DNA of 64,000 bases from Druceiella hillmani. Taxonomy: Eukaryota; Arthropoda; Insecta; Lepidoptera; Hepialidae. Shown piece by piece: positions 22,309-37,300 of the stretch (its first letter is position 1; every line of letters begins with the position of its first letter). The stretch lies in assembly GCA_039881145.1 (NCBI GenBank), contig JAYKKI010000029.1, positions 24,488,001 to 24,552,000 on the forward strand, given 5' to 3'. A model generated the notes under the pieces. That model did no database searches. It was not told where the DNA came from and worked only from the letters and a program-made list of their open reading frames with translations. The position numbers were made by a program, and so were the translations under genes.

Positions 22309-25300
22309 GATATGTAGTAGAGAGTGAGTCATCATTCACATGCTTTTCGTGAGTTTGATATTGAGTGGTTGTTAGCTGATTTGCGTGAATCGATTGATGC
22401 ATGTTCAGGTGGATGTCATTTTGATTTGCAAGCGTGACGTAGTAAGAAAGTTGTTTTGAAGTATATTACGAAGGATGATGTTAATCCTCATTTCAATTGT
22501 AAAGCTTCTCTTTTACATTTTAATTACCGGGCTTATCAGTGGGCTGTGTAAATTCAACAGGCATTGTATTGTGTACATATAGAGTAGTCGACTCATTCTA
22601 CATTTTGATATTTTTCGTACAATATTGTGAAATATATGTTAATTAAAAACCTGTCTTGAAAAAAATTCAAAAATTGATTGAAAAATAAGCCAGTTGTAGG
22701 CTTCTAAATTTGAAGATACTTATAGAGTTGGGTATATCCCTGTCTCTTTTCCTCTTGTAGAATATAATGTGCAATATTAAAAATGACCCCACAACACAGT
22801 ATTGCCGTCCTTCTCTAAAGGTTAAATTTAAACTTTTATAACTCGGTTAATTTCTAAGATTATTAAAAAAAAATTTCACTCTTCATCAGCTTGTACCTTG
22901 AAATTATGATTAATGAAATAAAAAAATTTAGTCAAATACCCAATTGTGTATAAATATGTGTCAGCAATTGGAAAGAAACGAATTTTAAACACGCCAATAA
23001 TAATAAAGTGCATGGGGGCATGCACTTTATTATTATTTCTGCCAATCACCATGTAGGTGTCAAATTTGTTTTTGTTTCCACATGCTTCAATCACATACTC
23101 TTATTCTGCTTGCAACAAATGTTCAAAAATCTTAATGTTGTTCACATTTATCCATTTTTCACCACAATATGGAGCTACTGAATTATATTATGTTATTATA
23201 AAAGAACAATCTCCATGCGATACAGTAAACTGACTAATACATTTTTTTCACTAACACACTTTGCTAATACATTTTTATCGGTTTCAGAACATTATAATTA
23301 AATTTTCACTATTTTATTTAAGAAAATTGTTGTTTCAACATCTTATTTAATTTTTTAAATGGAAATTAAACGTTAAAACGTAAACAATGACGCCATGGTC
23401 CTGGTAAACAATGACGCCATTCAGTTTATTGAAATGACAAGGAAACGTTCCATATGATCTGCCGGGTGAAAAAGTGGCAAAGATAAAAATAAATAAATTA
23501 GGACTTTAAAAACATAATTTGATATATATGTCTGAACTAAAAAAAATGTGATAATTGGAATGTGAAAAATCTAAACCACAATCAGAATTTATTATGATAA
23601 CTTTAATTTATAGTAACATCATGATTTGTTCCAAACAACTATAAGAAATAAGTTTTACACGAATCTCTTTTCTCGAGATAAAATTTCCTGAATCTTTCCT
23701 TAAATTATTTTTAATAATGAATGCACATGAATGATAGACATGTACAAACATACATTTATTATTTAAATAAATAAACCCTTTTTTACATAACCAAAAGTTT
23801 TCTATTTTATTTAATTGTTAATACTTGTTACATTTAAATTATTTAACCAGAGAATAAAAACTAAATGAAGGAAACTTTAAAAAACAACATGTTTAAATAA
23901 TGCAAAAAACTTATACTTTGTCAGTATAAAATAATATAGAAAGGACTGATTCCCAGAAGTGTATGCGAACACACGTCACCAATTTCCAACTCTGATCTAT
24001 TCAAGTGTTAATAACATTGCGGTGCACAATTCCACCTCCACTCAAAATCTTTACATAGGTGTTCTATAGTCTGCACATTCATCAACCGCTCACCATGATA
24101 TTGAACTAAAGCAACATAATAGATTAGCGGATATTTTTCATGTTTATTAAAAAAATTAAATTCTATGAAGTTGTAACGTTTACGGACACAAAAATATTTA
24201 TTGTTTGCATTTAACACAAGAAAATAATAATGTGTACACAAGATTATAATTTCGGAAATTGAAAATGATAGAAGATAGAGGAGTAAAGTTTCAATAAAAA
24301 ACAGGACTTAATTAAATATCACATCAAATGGTTCCAAGTTTCCAAGAGAAATCAGGTTCTCAAAACAAGTTATGGTTCGCACTGATCAAAATTATTTAAA
24401 TTTTGGTTGCTTATCAGGCATACGAGCGGGCGTTTTTAAGTTCGCAGAATGGAAAGGTAGGCCATTAGTAAAGGTAATTAACGGAATGATAGCTAGTTAA
24501 GTACCTCATTCTTAGTATAAATACCAAGTTTTATCATAATCGGATCATTAGTCTTTGAACTATCGTCGAACAAACAACTCAATCTGGAAGAAAGTCTGAA
24601 CTATGGAAAAAATCGAGTACCGCGCCGTTATAAAGTTCCTTACCAAGCAAGGAAAGTCGGTTCAAACCATACTGAAAGAGATGGCATCCATTTACGGGGA
24701 CTCTTGCCCGGGTAAAACTATGGTTTACAAGTGGCATAGTCTCTAACAGGGTAGAGACTCACTTGAAGACGACCCACGCCCCGGTCGGCCGATCAAAATG
24801 ACTTCAAATGAAACTTAAAAAATTAGTATTGGAAGATACCAAACTAAAGAAGAAACAGCTGACAGAGACGGTTGGAGTATCAGATACAACAATTTATGGA
24901 GATATACATAAGCTAATTGAAAGATCTGATAAATGTATTAGGCTAGCAGGTGAACATATTGAAAAATAAAAATAATTTTGTATTTTTATTCTCACTCCTT
25001 ATCCTCCATTCCGCGAACTTAAAAACGCCCCCTCGTACCAAAAAATTTTTTTTCAAAATCTAATAATGAAAGTGAAGTTAACAATAAAAATAGAATATTG
25101 ACTGATAATAATAAAGATAAAATATTTTCTCGTGTTCCGAAAGGCATGCTTAAAATGCTTTTTTTATCTTAATTGCTCTTTGCTCATTAACGGACCAAGG
25201 AAATTAGGATTCTTCAGTTTATTTGATGAAATATTTTAGAAAATATTTAACTTACTGTTCGGAAAACAAAACTTATTTATAAAATAATTGACATTTTGTC

Positions 25301-28300
25301 AATTTGTATTAAGATGTTCTGTTAAATAATATAAACGAACATCTACTACTCTAAAACTATGGTTTTCAATAAATTGATATCTTTTAATCAAATGCTTGAA
25401 GGAATCTTCGTACTAATAGAAAGCAATGCAATATCTTCGTGGATATAACATAATTTAAGCCTTAATTATTTTTTTTTTCCATTAATCGCAATGTATACTT
25501 TTATTACATACATTAGTAATTTTAATCTATCTTATGAAATTAATGAAAAACATATCAGTTGTTTATTGTCGTATCATTATGATACTGTAGATCATATATG
25601 TGCCTCTGTTATCTTCGACATGCGGTTTTATCGAGGCAGCACTAGTTATTAATTGACGGCATTAAACAACTTCAATCCTAACTAATATCAACTAACATAT
25701 AAAAGACAAAAGAATAGAATAATCGTAGGGGATATATTTTTAAACTCATTTTAATATGCCATAAAGAAAACCACAAACAATCGAAACCTGTCTTCTTGTA
25801 CCCCATAAACACACATCTTAATTATATGTGAGGAAAATTAAAAAAGAAAAATATCATATCACTAATTATTGTATATTACGAAAGATACTAACTACTAGAG
25901 GTACCACATTTCCTCGTGACTTTTCCTCTTTCACACCATCACATGTGCAATGTCATATTCGACTCACAATGAGTAGAGATTGCATTAGTTCCTCATAATG
26001 ACTTGCCTGGTAAAGCGTGAATTAAAATGAATTTCTAATTAAAATTAAATATACACTACCAAGCAAAAATTTGAGACCACCCTAAGCCAAGTTGAAAAAT
26101 TAGATAAAATTGAAAAAAAATGAGAGTGTATGAAGAAAGTGGGTTAATTATCAGATTTATTAATCAGTCAATATGTCAATTGTTTCTTGGAAAATATTAT
26201 TCCAGCTTTCATGTAGAGCCTTCCACATGTCTTCTTGTGAAGAGGGACATAATCTCAAACATTTCTATTCAGCTCTTCCGATAAAAGTTCGTTCAGATTG
26301 AGATCAGGACTCTGACGTAGCCATACCATGTTTTTAGCACCCCTTCCGTCCCATTTTGTTCTAAATAACATCTGCATAATTTAGTGTTTTGAGTCATTAC
26401 CTTGCTGGAAAATGAATCCCTTTCCAATTAACCTTATCCCAGAGGGAACAGCATTTTGATGTATAATTACTTTATACAGCTCGTTTCATTATTCCTTCAA
26501 TTCGGACAAAATCACCAGTCCCATGGTCCTTTTAATGATTTTGGCGAGGAAAGTGTTGAAAAAAGCCAATTTTAACAAAATAAATATATGAAACCAATAA
26601 AAAGTAATCTGCTTGAATAATTGATAACACCTCAAAACGAAAAAAAGAATATAGGATCACTCCGTTGTCCATCTGTCTGTTAAGACCCTTTTGCTCAGGA
26701 ATGCGTAAGTGGAGGTAAAGTTGAAATTAATATGAAATAATTAGGTCTATGGTTCCTTGAAGTTGTAAAAAATCAAGCTTCTAAGTCAACGCAATAAAAA
26801 AAAACTGTAAACTGTCACTTATGCCACATGTGTTGGTTTGATCACAGAACCTTTGATGATACGACGCACTGCAAGGACCTGGGTTCGATACCCGGCCGTT
26901 TATCGAACGGGGCTGGACTGTTGTTATAGTTGGCAGTAAGAGATTGCTCTCGTAGCAACAAGTCCACCATATCATTATGATAAATTATACAGTAATCAAA
27001 TAAATAAATCAAAAACTATAGGGTACTCTTCCCATTCATCTAGAATCATGAAATTTGGGTCTCACAGTACAAATAAGGGAAAAATCTGAAAAGTTTTTCA
27101 ACTATGCGCCTGTGAAAGATCTAGTAGGCAATATATTTTCGTTCTAAAAAATTACAATTTTATAGAGAGTTTAATATGAATATTATGTACCGTTAAATGT
27201 TTATAAATGCCTAAATATATATAGAAACCTCATAGTGCGAATTCTGTTCATACTTGACAGGTTTTTTCATATCTAAATCATTATACATATTCCCAGTGTT
27301 TAAAGTAAACTTGGCGAAAATAAAGGTTTTTTGTTAAAAATAAAATATGCCCTTAATGGAATTCTTATAACTCTTCATTACTATCACCTACTTGCCGTTA
27401 TAGTAATAAGATGAAAGTAATACATCCGATAGGGCAAAAAACTTAGAAATAGAAAACACTTTTAAATAAAAGTTCATAAATCAGACAAATGAGAAATGTT
27501 GCATTTTTTTTATGAAGAGTGAGTTTATTTTTTACACTAGCAAATCCATGATTGTCAGGAATAAAAGATAAAAATACAAAAAAGGAAAATGGATCATTAA
27601 ATCTATATACATACTTTTAGTGAGCTTTCAACTTTCCATAACAATACAAGATTTTTGCTGTCAATTAACAATTTATTCATAATTCATTTTGGCAATAGCA
27701 ATGTATTAAAAAATAATGGATTATGTTTGCATTAGTTTGAGATTATTTTGAATTCCAGTATTACAAATTCCCTAAGTGTGGGATACATCAGTAGATAGAA
27801 CTCGAGTAATGATTTTTAAAAAAAATGCAAATAATACAATTACACAATTTTATAATGAGTAAGTATCATTTAAAGAAATGTAACCATCCCTAAGTTTACA
27901 CTGAACAATAACTTACCTGAGATACTTAGTACAATTAACAATCATTATTAGTTTCAAATATTTAAATATAGTTCCTTTCCAAAAATAAATTTTCCTGCTC
28001 ATTGTAATAAAAAGTTAAGGAATTTGCAATAAAAACAGACTTAATTTTTAATAGAGCAGTGCATTCTTTATTCACTTTAATTGAATTTAATAATTTGTTT
28101 AATCACTGATAAAGAATTAAGTAACATTACAAACCGTCGTAACGTCAATACTATAAATCCACTCTACTATAAAACAAAACTTATTTCATATTTGTTACCA
28201 AGGGACAATATTGTCACCCTAGTGTTTCATGTAGCTGAACAAATACAAGGTGTGTTCAGAAAATAATTGTGAATTTTCCTTTTTTGAAAAAAATATTTAT

Positions 28301-31300
28301 TTATTCGTCTACATTAATGTTGTCACCTTCAAAATAGTCCCCATTAGATATTATGGACTTGTGCCAGCGCTTCTTCCAATCCTCAAAACACTTCTCAAAC
28401 TCGATCTTTGGGATAGCCTATAGCTCTTTCAGCAATGCGCTTTTAGTGTCGTCTATGCTTGTAAAACGACGGACATTTAAGGTTCTCTTTATTTTTTGAA
28501 ATTGGGAAAAGTCACACGGAGCCATGTCTGGTGGATATGGAGGCTGGGGCATCTTAACAGTATTGTTTTTGGCTTAAAAATTCACAAACAAGCAATGAAG
28601 TGTGAGCAGGTGCATTATCGTGGTGCAAGTGTTTAGCAGCAATTCCTCGTGGCAAGAATTCATGATGCACTATGCCATTAAAATCAAAGAACACAGTGAG
28701 CATAACCTTCACTTTCGACTGCACTTGTCGAGACTTTTTCGGTTTTGGAGAGCCAAAATGCCTCCACTAGGACGATTGAGCCTTAGTTTCGACGTCATAT
28801 CCGTAAACCCATGTTTCGTCACCTGTTTATAACATGTTTCAGTAATTCTGCATCGTCGTTGACTTCCTTTAGTGACTCCTGAACAACTTCCACTCACCGC
28901 TGCCTTTGTTCAAAATTCAACAATTTTGGAACAAATTTTGCTGCCACGTGTTTCATACCCAAAACATTCGAAAAAATTTCATGGCATAAGCCAATCGATA
29001 TGCCAACATCATCAGAGACTTCTCTAATTGTAATTAGGCGATCGTTCATAACCATTTCATTGACTTTTTCCATGGTTTCATCGGTTGTTGATGTGCTGAG
29101 GCGTTTGTCATCTTCAACGTCTTCACTGCCATCTTGGAAACGCTTGTACCACTCCTAAACTCTTGTTTTACTCATAGCAGACTCACCATAAGCCTTTGGT
29201 AAGACTTTATTTCATTTTTTACGCAAAATTTGATGCAAATTCTATGATCCACTTCTTTTAACAAACGAAAATCGCCGAGCTCGTAAAAACACATCTGACC
29301 TTAGTGGCTGCCACAGATAAAGTAAACAATGAATACAGCTGAAAATTATATCATACTTCAGGGGCATGTATACCAACATAATAAAAAAAATGTTGACAAT
29401 CGGTCTCTCTAAACCCGCAAAATTTAAAAATTCCCATTATTTTCTGACCACACCTCGTATGCTTCTAATTATTACATATGTTATACTGTTACTTTTCAAG
29501 ACTCTTTAATAATATTCATTCGTAAAAATCATTATGTGTATCTAATATATTTGTAATTATGAATAATTTCTGTTATATCTTTTGACAATCTATGAATAAA
29601 CTGTTTTTGACAAGTTGCTTTCAGTTTTGCTGCCCATTTTTTGTTATACCATACATTATTCCATCCACATATAAAGCTTTTCTTTGAGGGTAAAAAAAAC
29701 AAAAAATTACTTGCACTTATTAGATGAACGTAATATTTGTTTATTCGTTATGTATGTTAAGCATGTAAAGTAAAAATGGAAGTATACAATTTGAATACTA
29801 ATTACTACTTCACCCAGTTTTGGAGAATACTATGGTAATATACAGTGAAATAAAAAAATTCCACGCTTTTTCTTGAATGATTCATGTTATTTTCACATAA
29901 ATGACACCACTTTTTTCAGAATTTTGTACCAAATTCAACAAAGTTAAAATTAAAACATAATTATTTTCACTGTAACAATTTTTTCCGTGCACAGCAAACG
30001 ACATATAGATTCGACACATTTTTTTTCACAATGTTTACTTTTTTTTTCTAATACCTGTACTATATAATTTGGATCTATATACTTTAGAACATTTTTCAAA
30101 AATATGTTTTAGATTATTCAATAAAAAATCAGTTTTTTATCTGCTATATTTTACAAAACATTGCCAAATAATTGAAAAGCCGGTGAGAAATTGGTCTTTT
30201 AAGGATTTGTTAACATTTTTTGATATCTCTTTATATACTTCTAATTAATAAATTATTTCAACATGTAGAAAATTTCATTATTTCATAATTTCATCATTTA
30301 AATTTTATTGGAGCAGTGCTGTGAATTTTACTCGTTCGATGCATGTAAATTTACCAAATACCACCCGGGCCCCAGTCGGATCATATAAAAATCAAACAAA
30401 CTCTTGATTTTGATGGCACTGTCCAAAGAGGTACTAGGACCATTGTTTTTTTTTACTTCTGTAATTACAGAAAAGTCATAGTACAATTATTTTACCTTAA
30501 ATATCTAACATAATACGTATTGATTACGAAATATACTTTGAAGTGATTATTCTCAATGTTATATAATATACAGATGGGCTACGGCAAGCGTGCACTGCAA
30601 CAGTTAATAGCGTACTACTTGGGCGAAATGCCAAATCTTGAAGAGACCAGTGCAGAGCGACCAGATTCAGACAAGCCAGAGGAGCAAGTCAGAGGTAAAG
30701 GACTACATGAAGAGAGAATCACACCGAGAATGCGTCCCCCACCCCTATTGTGTCGTCTTCAGGAAGTTCCCCCCGAACACCTTCACTATATTGGCACTTC
30801 TTTTGGACTCACGGAGGAGCTACTCAAATTCTGGAAATCACAGAAATTTGTGCCTATATATCTGAGGTATTACATTATTTGTTAAATTATCATAAAGTAG
30901 CAAGGTTAGAATAGATTGCTTCATGGAAATTATATTCAATTTGTATTGGTATGACTGCAGCAGGAGGAAAAAATACCCATTTTGTTTTGTTTGTCAATGA
31001 AATACAAGTCATTAATGAAAAGGTATGGTTTTTTATGAGAAATATAAAAGTTGCTACATTCATATATCTTTTAAGTCAGTGTTACTCAAGTAGCAATGAA
31101 TAGTAAAAGCTGACATACATGCTGACTTGTTATTCTTGATGTTAGTGGATGAGATCTTGAGAAGACCTTCTGTTTCTGTCTCTCAGCCGATGAGTGAAAT
31201 TTGTTTTTTTATTAATTATTTAATTTGTCGGGGCTGTATTCATATTTCAGTCAAAAGAGTAATGACATAACAGGCGAACACTCTTCCATACTAATACGCT

Positions 31301-34300
31301 GCCTATCAAATGACAACACATGGCTCCCTGCATATCATGCTGACTTCCGAGTGCGTCTGTCGCGACTTCTTTCACGGGCTCTTCGTTCCCTACCTGCTAC
31401 CCTTGCTCTCACCACGCTCAACAATCAACATGTAAACCTCAACTTGCCAGGTAAGTTTTATTATTTTAAGTCATCACATCAAGAACACACACAGTTGAGT
31501 AGTATGGTTTTCATACATGCCAGATGGAATTTATCAGGATGTGCTTCTTTGAAATAATGCAATATATTCTTTTGAATCCTACAAAAAGGCACCATTTTTC
31601 ATCATAATTTAGAAATTTTGCTAAAATAAATCATCAAAACTTTTCACAACTATTGAGCAATAGACACATGGAGAATGATCCAAACTAGGCCAATGTGTGT
31701 AATGCTAACTTCATGTATTGAAAAAAATTATTAGAAAATCTCAATTGATTATTCAAAGTAGTTTCCTCTGCTGCGACACACTTGGAATGGGAATTTAAAA
31801 ATGGCGATTATAATAAGCATTATTGATGTAATGTGTAGGAATTAAGGAAAAAAGTTTATAATCGTGTTATCCGTTCATTTCGTTGATAACAGCAATTCAT
31901 TTTATTTTGATAACATATTTTCTACTTGTTGTATTTACAATATTTATACATTTTTTTGGTGAAGTATTACTCTTTATGAAAAAAATTACAAAATATGCTA
32001 CTCCAGATTGTTACTTCCATAACCTCACATCAGTTACACCACTGTACAACAATACAATTCTGGTTTGTGTGTGACAATTATATAATAGAAAAGGACCTAT
32101 TTTGATGTGCAGTAATAATTTTTTTAGTGTTGTTTTACAAGTATTGTAATCTTAAAAGTGGAACATAATATTAGCTGTAACACTCACCATATTGATTTAC
32201 CAGTGTAACTCAGGCTACAAACTCGCAGCCAAAAATATCTTCCATCTCAGAAAATGTGGTCATATTCCTGAACACAGGTCAACTCCCAAACATCCACGAT
32301 TGAGACCAACTTCATGTACTTAGGACTCTATTTAGTGTATATAGTTTTTTTTCAATTTGTTACTGCAATTTATCATGTTATGGATATTTAACAATAGGTT
32401 TATTATTTTTCAGTAGTTCTCTAGTCCAAGTCCAATGACTCAGCCACTTCTATCAAAAAAACAATTTCTGTTTTTATGTTTTTTTTTGTGCTAAACTATC
32501 ATTCATTGCAAAGTCTAAGGGTGTTTTCCTTTTCAGTCTTGAGAATATCACTCTCACTTTCATAAACTCAACTGCAAGCTCATTTGTGCTTTCTAAAATG
32601 GGGCCAGTGTATTTTGACATTCTATCCTTGATTTTCGTCCTTTACTGTGCGAATACTAGATCTTTGTACAATCTCCCATTGGTGATGTAGCAATAAGCAT
32701 TAGTTATACTTATTAAAAGTTTGGATTGGAATCACTGTTTCGTAATGCACTTATAGACACCAGTTTGTTTTCCAATAATAACTTGGAATTTATATTCAAT
32801 ATTAAATAATATTGTCTGAACTGCACGCTTTTTTCCAAGTGATTTTTTATCTATGTGTAGTCCAAGCCAAGGCTTGAGTATGCTGACATTATTTAGAGCA
32901 ACAGGTAGGCAAGTCTCTTTCCTCAGTATGTATGAAAAATAGACTGACTTTGCTTCATTGGCTTTAATATGCCACTTCATAAGCCAAAATAAGATGTTGT
33001 CTAGGTTTACCTGAAGTAGGGCTGAGGCTTTAGAGGCAAGTGAGTCAACAGCAAGAATAACTGTATCATCAGCAAATGCCCCCTTTCACACCATCAGTAA
33101 CAGGCAAGTTAGAAGTAAATAGAAGGTAGAGTGTAGGGCCCAGGACACTACCCTGAGGAACTCAGGCAAGAATTCCCTGAAGGTCTGAAGTGTCTTCACC
33201 ATACTGTACAAAGGAATGGCGTGTGTTTAAATATGATTTTAGAAATAAATAATTAATTATTGACGGCTAAAAATGCTCTAGAGTTCTTTATTTTCAAAAC
33301 AATCATATATATATACTATTTACATATACAATCAATCATATATATACTATTTACAAGCTTATGGGTTTGCTCCATTGCACCTTGTCCAAGTCTGAGTCCG
33401 AACTTATGATTTAGGATCAGCTTCCTTTTATTGAGTATAGAATTCATTCTGCTCAGGAACAGGACTTCGAGTACCTTTGAAGTTATTGGCAGAAGACTTA
33501 TTGGGCTTGAAGATTTTGATTCTTCAGTGGTTTTCCCCGGCTTTAGTCCCATGATTATTTGAGATACATTCCACTGATACAGGACATGGTTTCGCCAAAG
33601 TATATTGCATTGTATATTTGCTCAATGCTTCAACACATTCTTTAGGTAATTCCCTCAGAACCTTCACATTTATCAAATCATAGCTGGGTGGGTGCCTTAT
33701 GTTGATTTAGTTTTTGTATGGCACTGCATCCTTAGTTTTAGTAAATCTGTTTATGGGTTGGTCAATCTAGTGAGTTATAACACTTTTGAAATTTCTGTAA
33801 TCATGTCCATAAAGTTCTCGCAGGTCACAAACATTTTACTTAAACACCTCTTTCAAATGCGTAGCAAATGCTTTAGCCTTTTTTAGATCACTGTGAGCAC
33901 ATGAATTGTCTGGGTAACACAATGTGGGTTGGTACATATTTGGCTGCTTTAATTTCATACCATCGAGATACATTGACATACCATCGAGATACATCAGATA
34001 TTTTTCAATACCTAGATTTTTGTCCTTTATTAGTAATTTTTTCAATTTAGCTTTGAGGTAGTTCAATCTTTTCTTATCTTCGAGATGACATGTCTCCTGC
34101 CATTTTCTTCTAGCAGAACGCTTGTGAGAAATTTTATCTCTTATTGCTTGTAGGCAATAATTTGTTATAAATTCCATTTGGCAGGTGTTGCCCCTGTGCT
34201 GATATCTGTATGCAATTATTAAGATGTTCCGCATTCACTGTTACATCACCATCAGTTTTAAGTGGTAGGTGTGTATTTATAGTGGAGGACACCAGGCTGG

Positions 34301-37300
34301 GGAAAAGGGGCCAGCTTGTTTTGTGACCGTGTAGTCTACATTGGTTTTGAATCTTCATCGCTTCTTTTTTTAGAAGTAGTATAATGGTCTAATGATAATT
34401 GCACACACAATTTTGCATATATGTACGTGTCTGCGAATGTCTTTTGTCACACAGATGTCAACAAGATCAGGGATCCATTTCCTGTCTGTAGGCAAATATG
34501 TGCGTTCCCACGATGAGATAGCACTTAATTTTAATTCTTGAATTTTATCTAAGTAATAAGACTACACTAACTGATGTTTAATATTAGATTTTATAAGTAT
34601 ACCGTATCCAGCATGAATAGCGCCATCAGGGTGGTTTGTATAGAAAAATTTATATTTTGAAATGTTAAAATAATTTTTAAGGTTGATGACTGTGTTTGTT
34701 CTTTTCATTAGTCTTATGAGCCAGTTGTTCATAGTTATTAGTTGATTCATCATTTGCCATCTCCATCATTACTTTAACAAAATTTGAATACTGAGCAATA
34801 TTTATCTCTACGTTATTAGGTCCCAGTGCATAGTTAATTTTTGATATATCAAAAATTATCTTTGATATATCTTAAATTACCTATGCACGGGAATGGTATT
34901 ATTCCAGCAGGTTTGAGTGTTACGCCCTCTTTTAGTGTACTTTTGAATGCCGTTCATATATAGGAGCATATTTGATTTTTTGTAGTTCTCTGTAAATATA
35001 GCAACCCTTATAATTTTCCTGGATGGTTTCCTTCGCAGAAGACTCATTATACATTAGTTTTCCTTTCTTTTTGCTTTCATCTTATTTGTATCCATAGAGG
35101 GATGCATGCTTTTAATACCACCTTAAAACTTCGCCTTAAACATTCATATTTAGGTTTATAAGTGTTGAATTCCAATAATTTTACTGTTTTTGAATGTTTC
35201 AAGTGTATGCGGTTGTATATTAAACCTGTCACTTCATAGCATTTTGATTGTATTGGTATCTAATAGGGCTATTAGTGGCTGTATGTTGTCCATTTTACCA
35301 ACAAATATAGGTGGAGGTTTTGTTTCCTTGGGATTATCTTTTACTTTAACTTTTTAATCTACTTCTAGTCAAAAAAGTGATTTAATGTTTCTATAGTCTG
35401 ACTGGGCCAATATGTGCTAAATTTTGAATCTTGATCTTAAATTTTGATCTGCTAGATATTTCGGGACTTCATCATTGGCGCTTTTTGTTGGTTATTTCTG
35501 TTCAATTTCCTTCTTAAATGGTCGTAGGTACCATTTTCAAGATAACTCTTGTATGATTTTGATCTGATGATTGCTCAATTTTGTCTCTAGATGTTGGCAA
35601 ACTGCTAAATGAGCTTATTCTTTGTTTGTAGATAAATAGAATAATGAGTGCGAATGTTGAGTTCACAATGTTCAAGAGAGGGATTCTGTGCATCTCATGA
35701 TACCTTCCTAAGATAATTTTGTTTTAAATTCTGCCATTTCATAGAAATTTTACTGATCCACAGCTTTGTCTTTTATGTTGAGTGAAATCCCATAGACTGC
35801 GTCTTCCCAGACTCGAGGCACACCCATGCCTACTAGTGTACTATTAAAAAATCCTTAATGGTTTAAATTATCTCATTGGCAGATTTAAAGATTTGTCTGC
35901 TCATAGCCTTGCGTTACACTCTGAAAGCTTCCTCACTCTATTTATTGCCAAACATATAAAAAATCCTTTACTGTCCAAGCAATAAAACTTTGGGATCAAC
36001 TGCATCCTGACACCTCCTTAAATTTTTTCATTCATTCTGCCTTTCCTTTTTCCATCCTGACACATGTCATATTGTAACTGGTATACTGTAAAAGATGTCA
36101 TATTGTAACATCTTTTACAGTATACCAGCCAATTTTTCTACATGTAATGGATTGGAAAAGGTTGCTCCTGTAGCGATAAATTTGCCATAGTGAAGGTGAC
36201 AAATGAAGAAATGAATAAAGAATAAAGTCAGTGTAATTTTTCTCTTACACAATTTCCATTTAAATATTTACATCAAACCAACAGACTGAGACTCAAATGT
36301 CAACCTCACCTACTAATGACACTTAAATACTAATAATATAAATGCTCAGTTATTAAACCTAACCATGCGACACACCTTTGCGGGTCTGTTTGCGCCTTGT
36401 TATAAATGAATTTAAGGGTCTTATATTCATTATGAGAGGCAGTTGAATATATTGTCTGTTGGGTATGTTAGTAGATTAAATATTCTTAGGGAGTTGATGC
36501 AAAATTTTATTAATTTTATACAAAACTAGAAACTAGAGTAGCCACATATTTACCAAATTACATTTCCCTTACCTGTCCTGATTTTCCATGCATATTTTTC
36601 ATTTTTTCCTGATCGTCAATTGATCACTTAAACTAATACGTGCTTGTGACTACAAGTTCTCATGAATGTGAAGCAAAGGACACACAAAACCTTGATAAGA
36701 TCGTATTTTAAGTCTTATTTTTCTGTCAAAGAGATAGAAGTATTACGATAGCATCCAATATAACAAAAGTTAGTGGATAAGCCCGAACCACACCAGCTTG
36801 AATATGTGCGCGTGTAAGTATATAAATATGTACAAATGTGTACTTTAAAATACTTACAAAATTTAAAGTGATTTTTGGATCTCTTTGTTTCTTAGTGCTT
36901 GACGGCACATATATATACAATATATTTCCAGATTCTGAAATCCATATTATTTTCAAAATATGATTCCTTCAATTTATATCTTGCAAATCTAATTAAGAAA
37001 ACATTATTGCATTCGAACTGAATAAATTTGAGGTTCTTTGTTCTTGTGCATATATGGTACCTATTGACTTCGATTAAAATTGCTGAAGCAATTTCAGAAA
37101 TCTAGCCAAAAAATAAGATTTTTTCTGTAACATTTACTGCTGAATCACTACTATTTCATAACAATAAGTATTGATACAAGAATTCTGTAACTTACTTATA
37201 TTTTTCAGTACTTTTATTAATTTACATAAAAATGTACACTGCTCACAATTAAATAAAAGTATGTGATGTAGTACAAAATTAACGCCAAATATATTCTACG

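Noticed and set aside
26830..26960. tRNA gene
   Set aside because: A B-box-like GGTTCGATACC with a stem is present, but no A box, acceptor stem or cloverleaf of normal length can be drawn.
28602..28832. Plus-strand open frame as a gene
   Set aside because: It is the opposite strand of the mariner transposase relic at 28246-29457.
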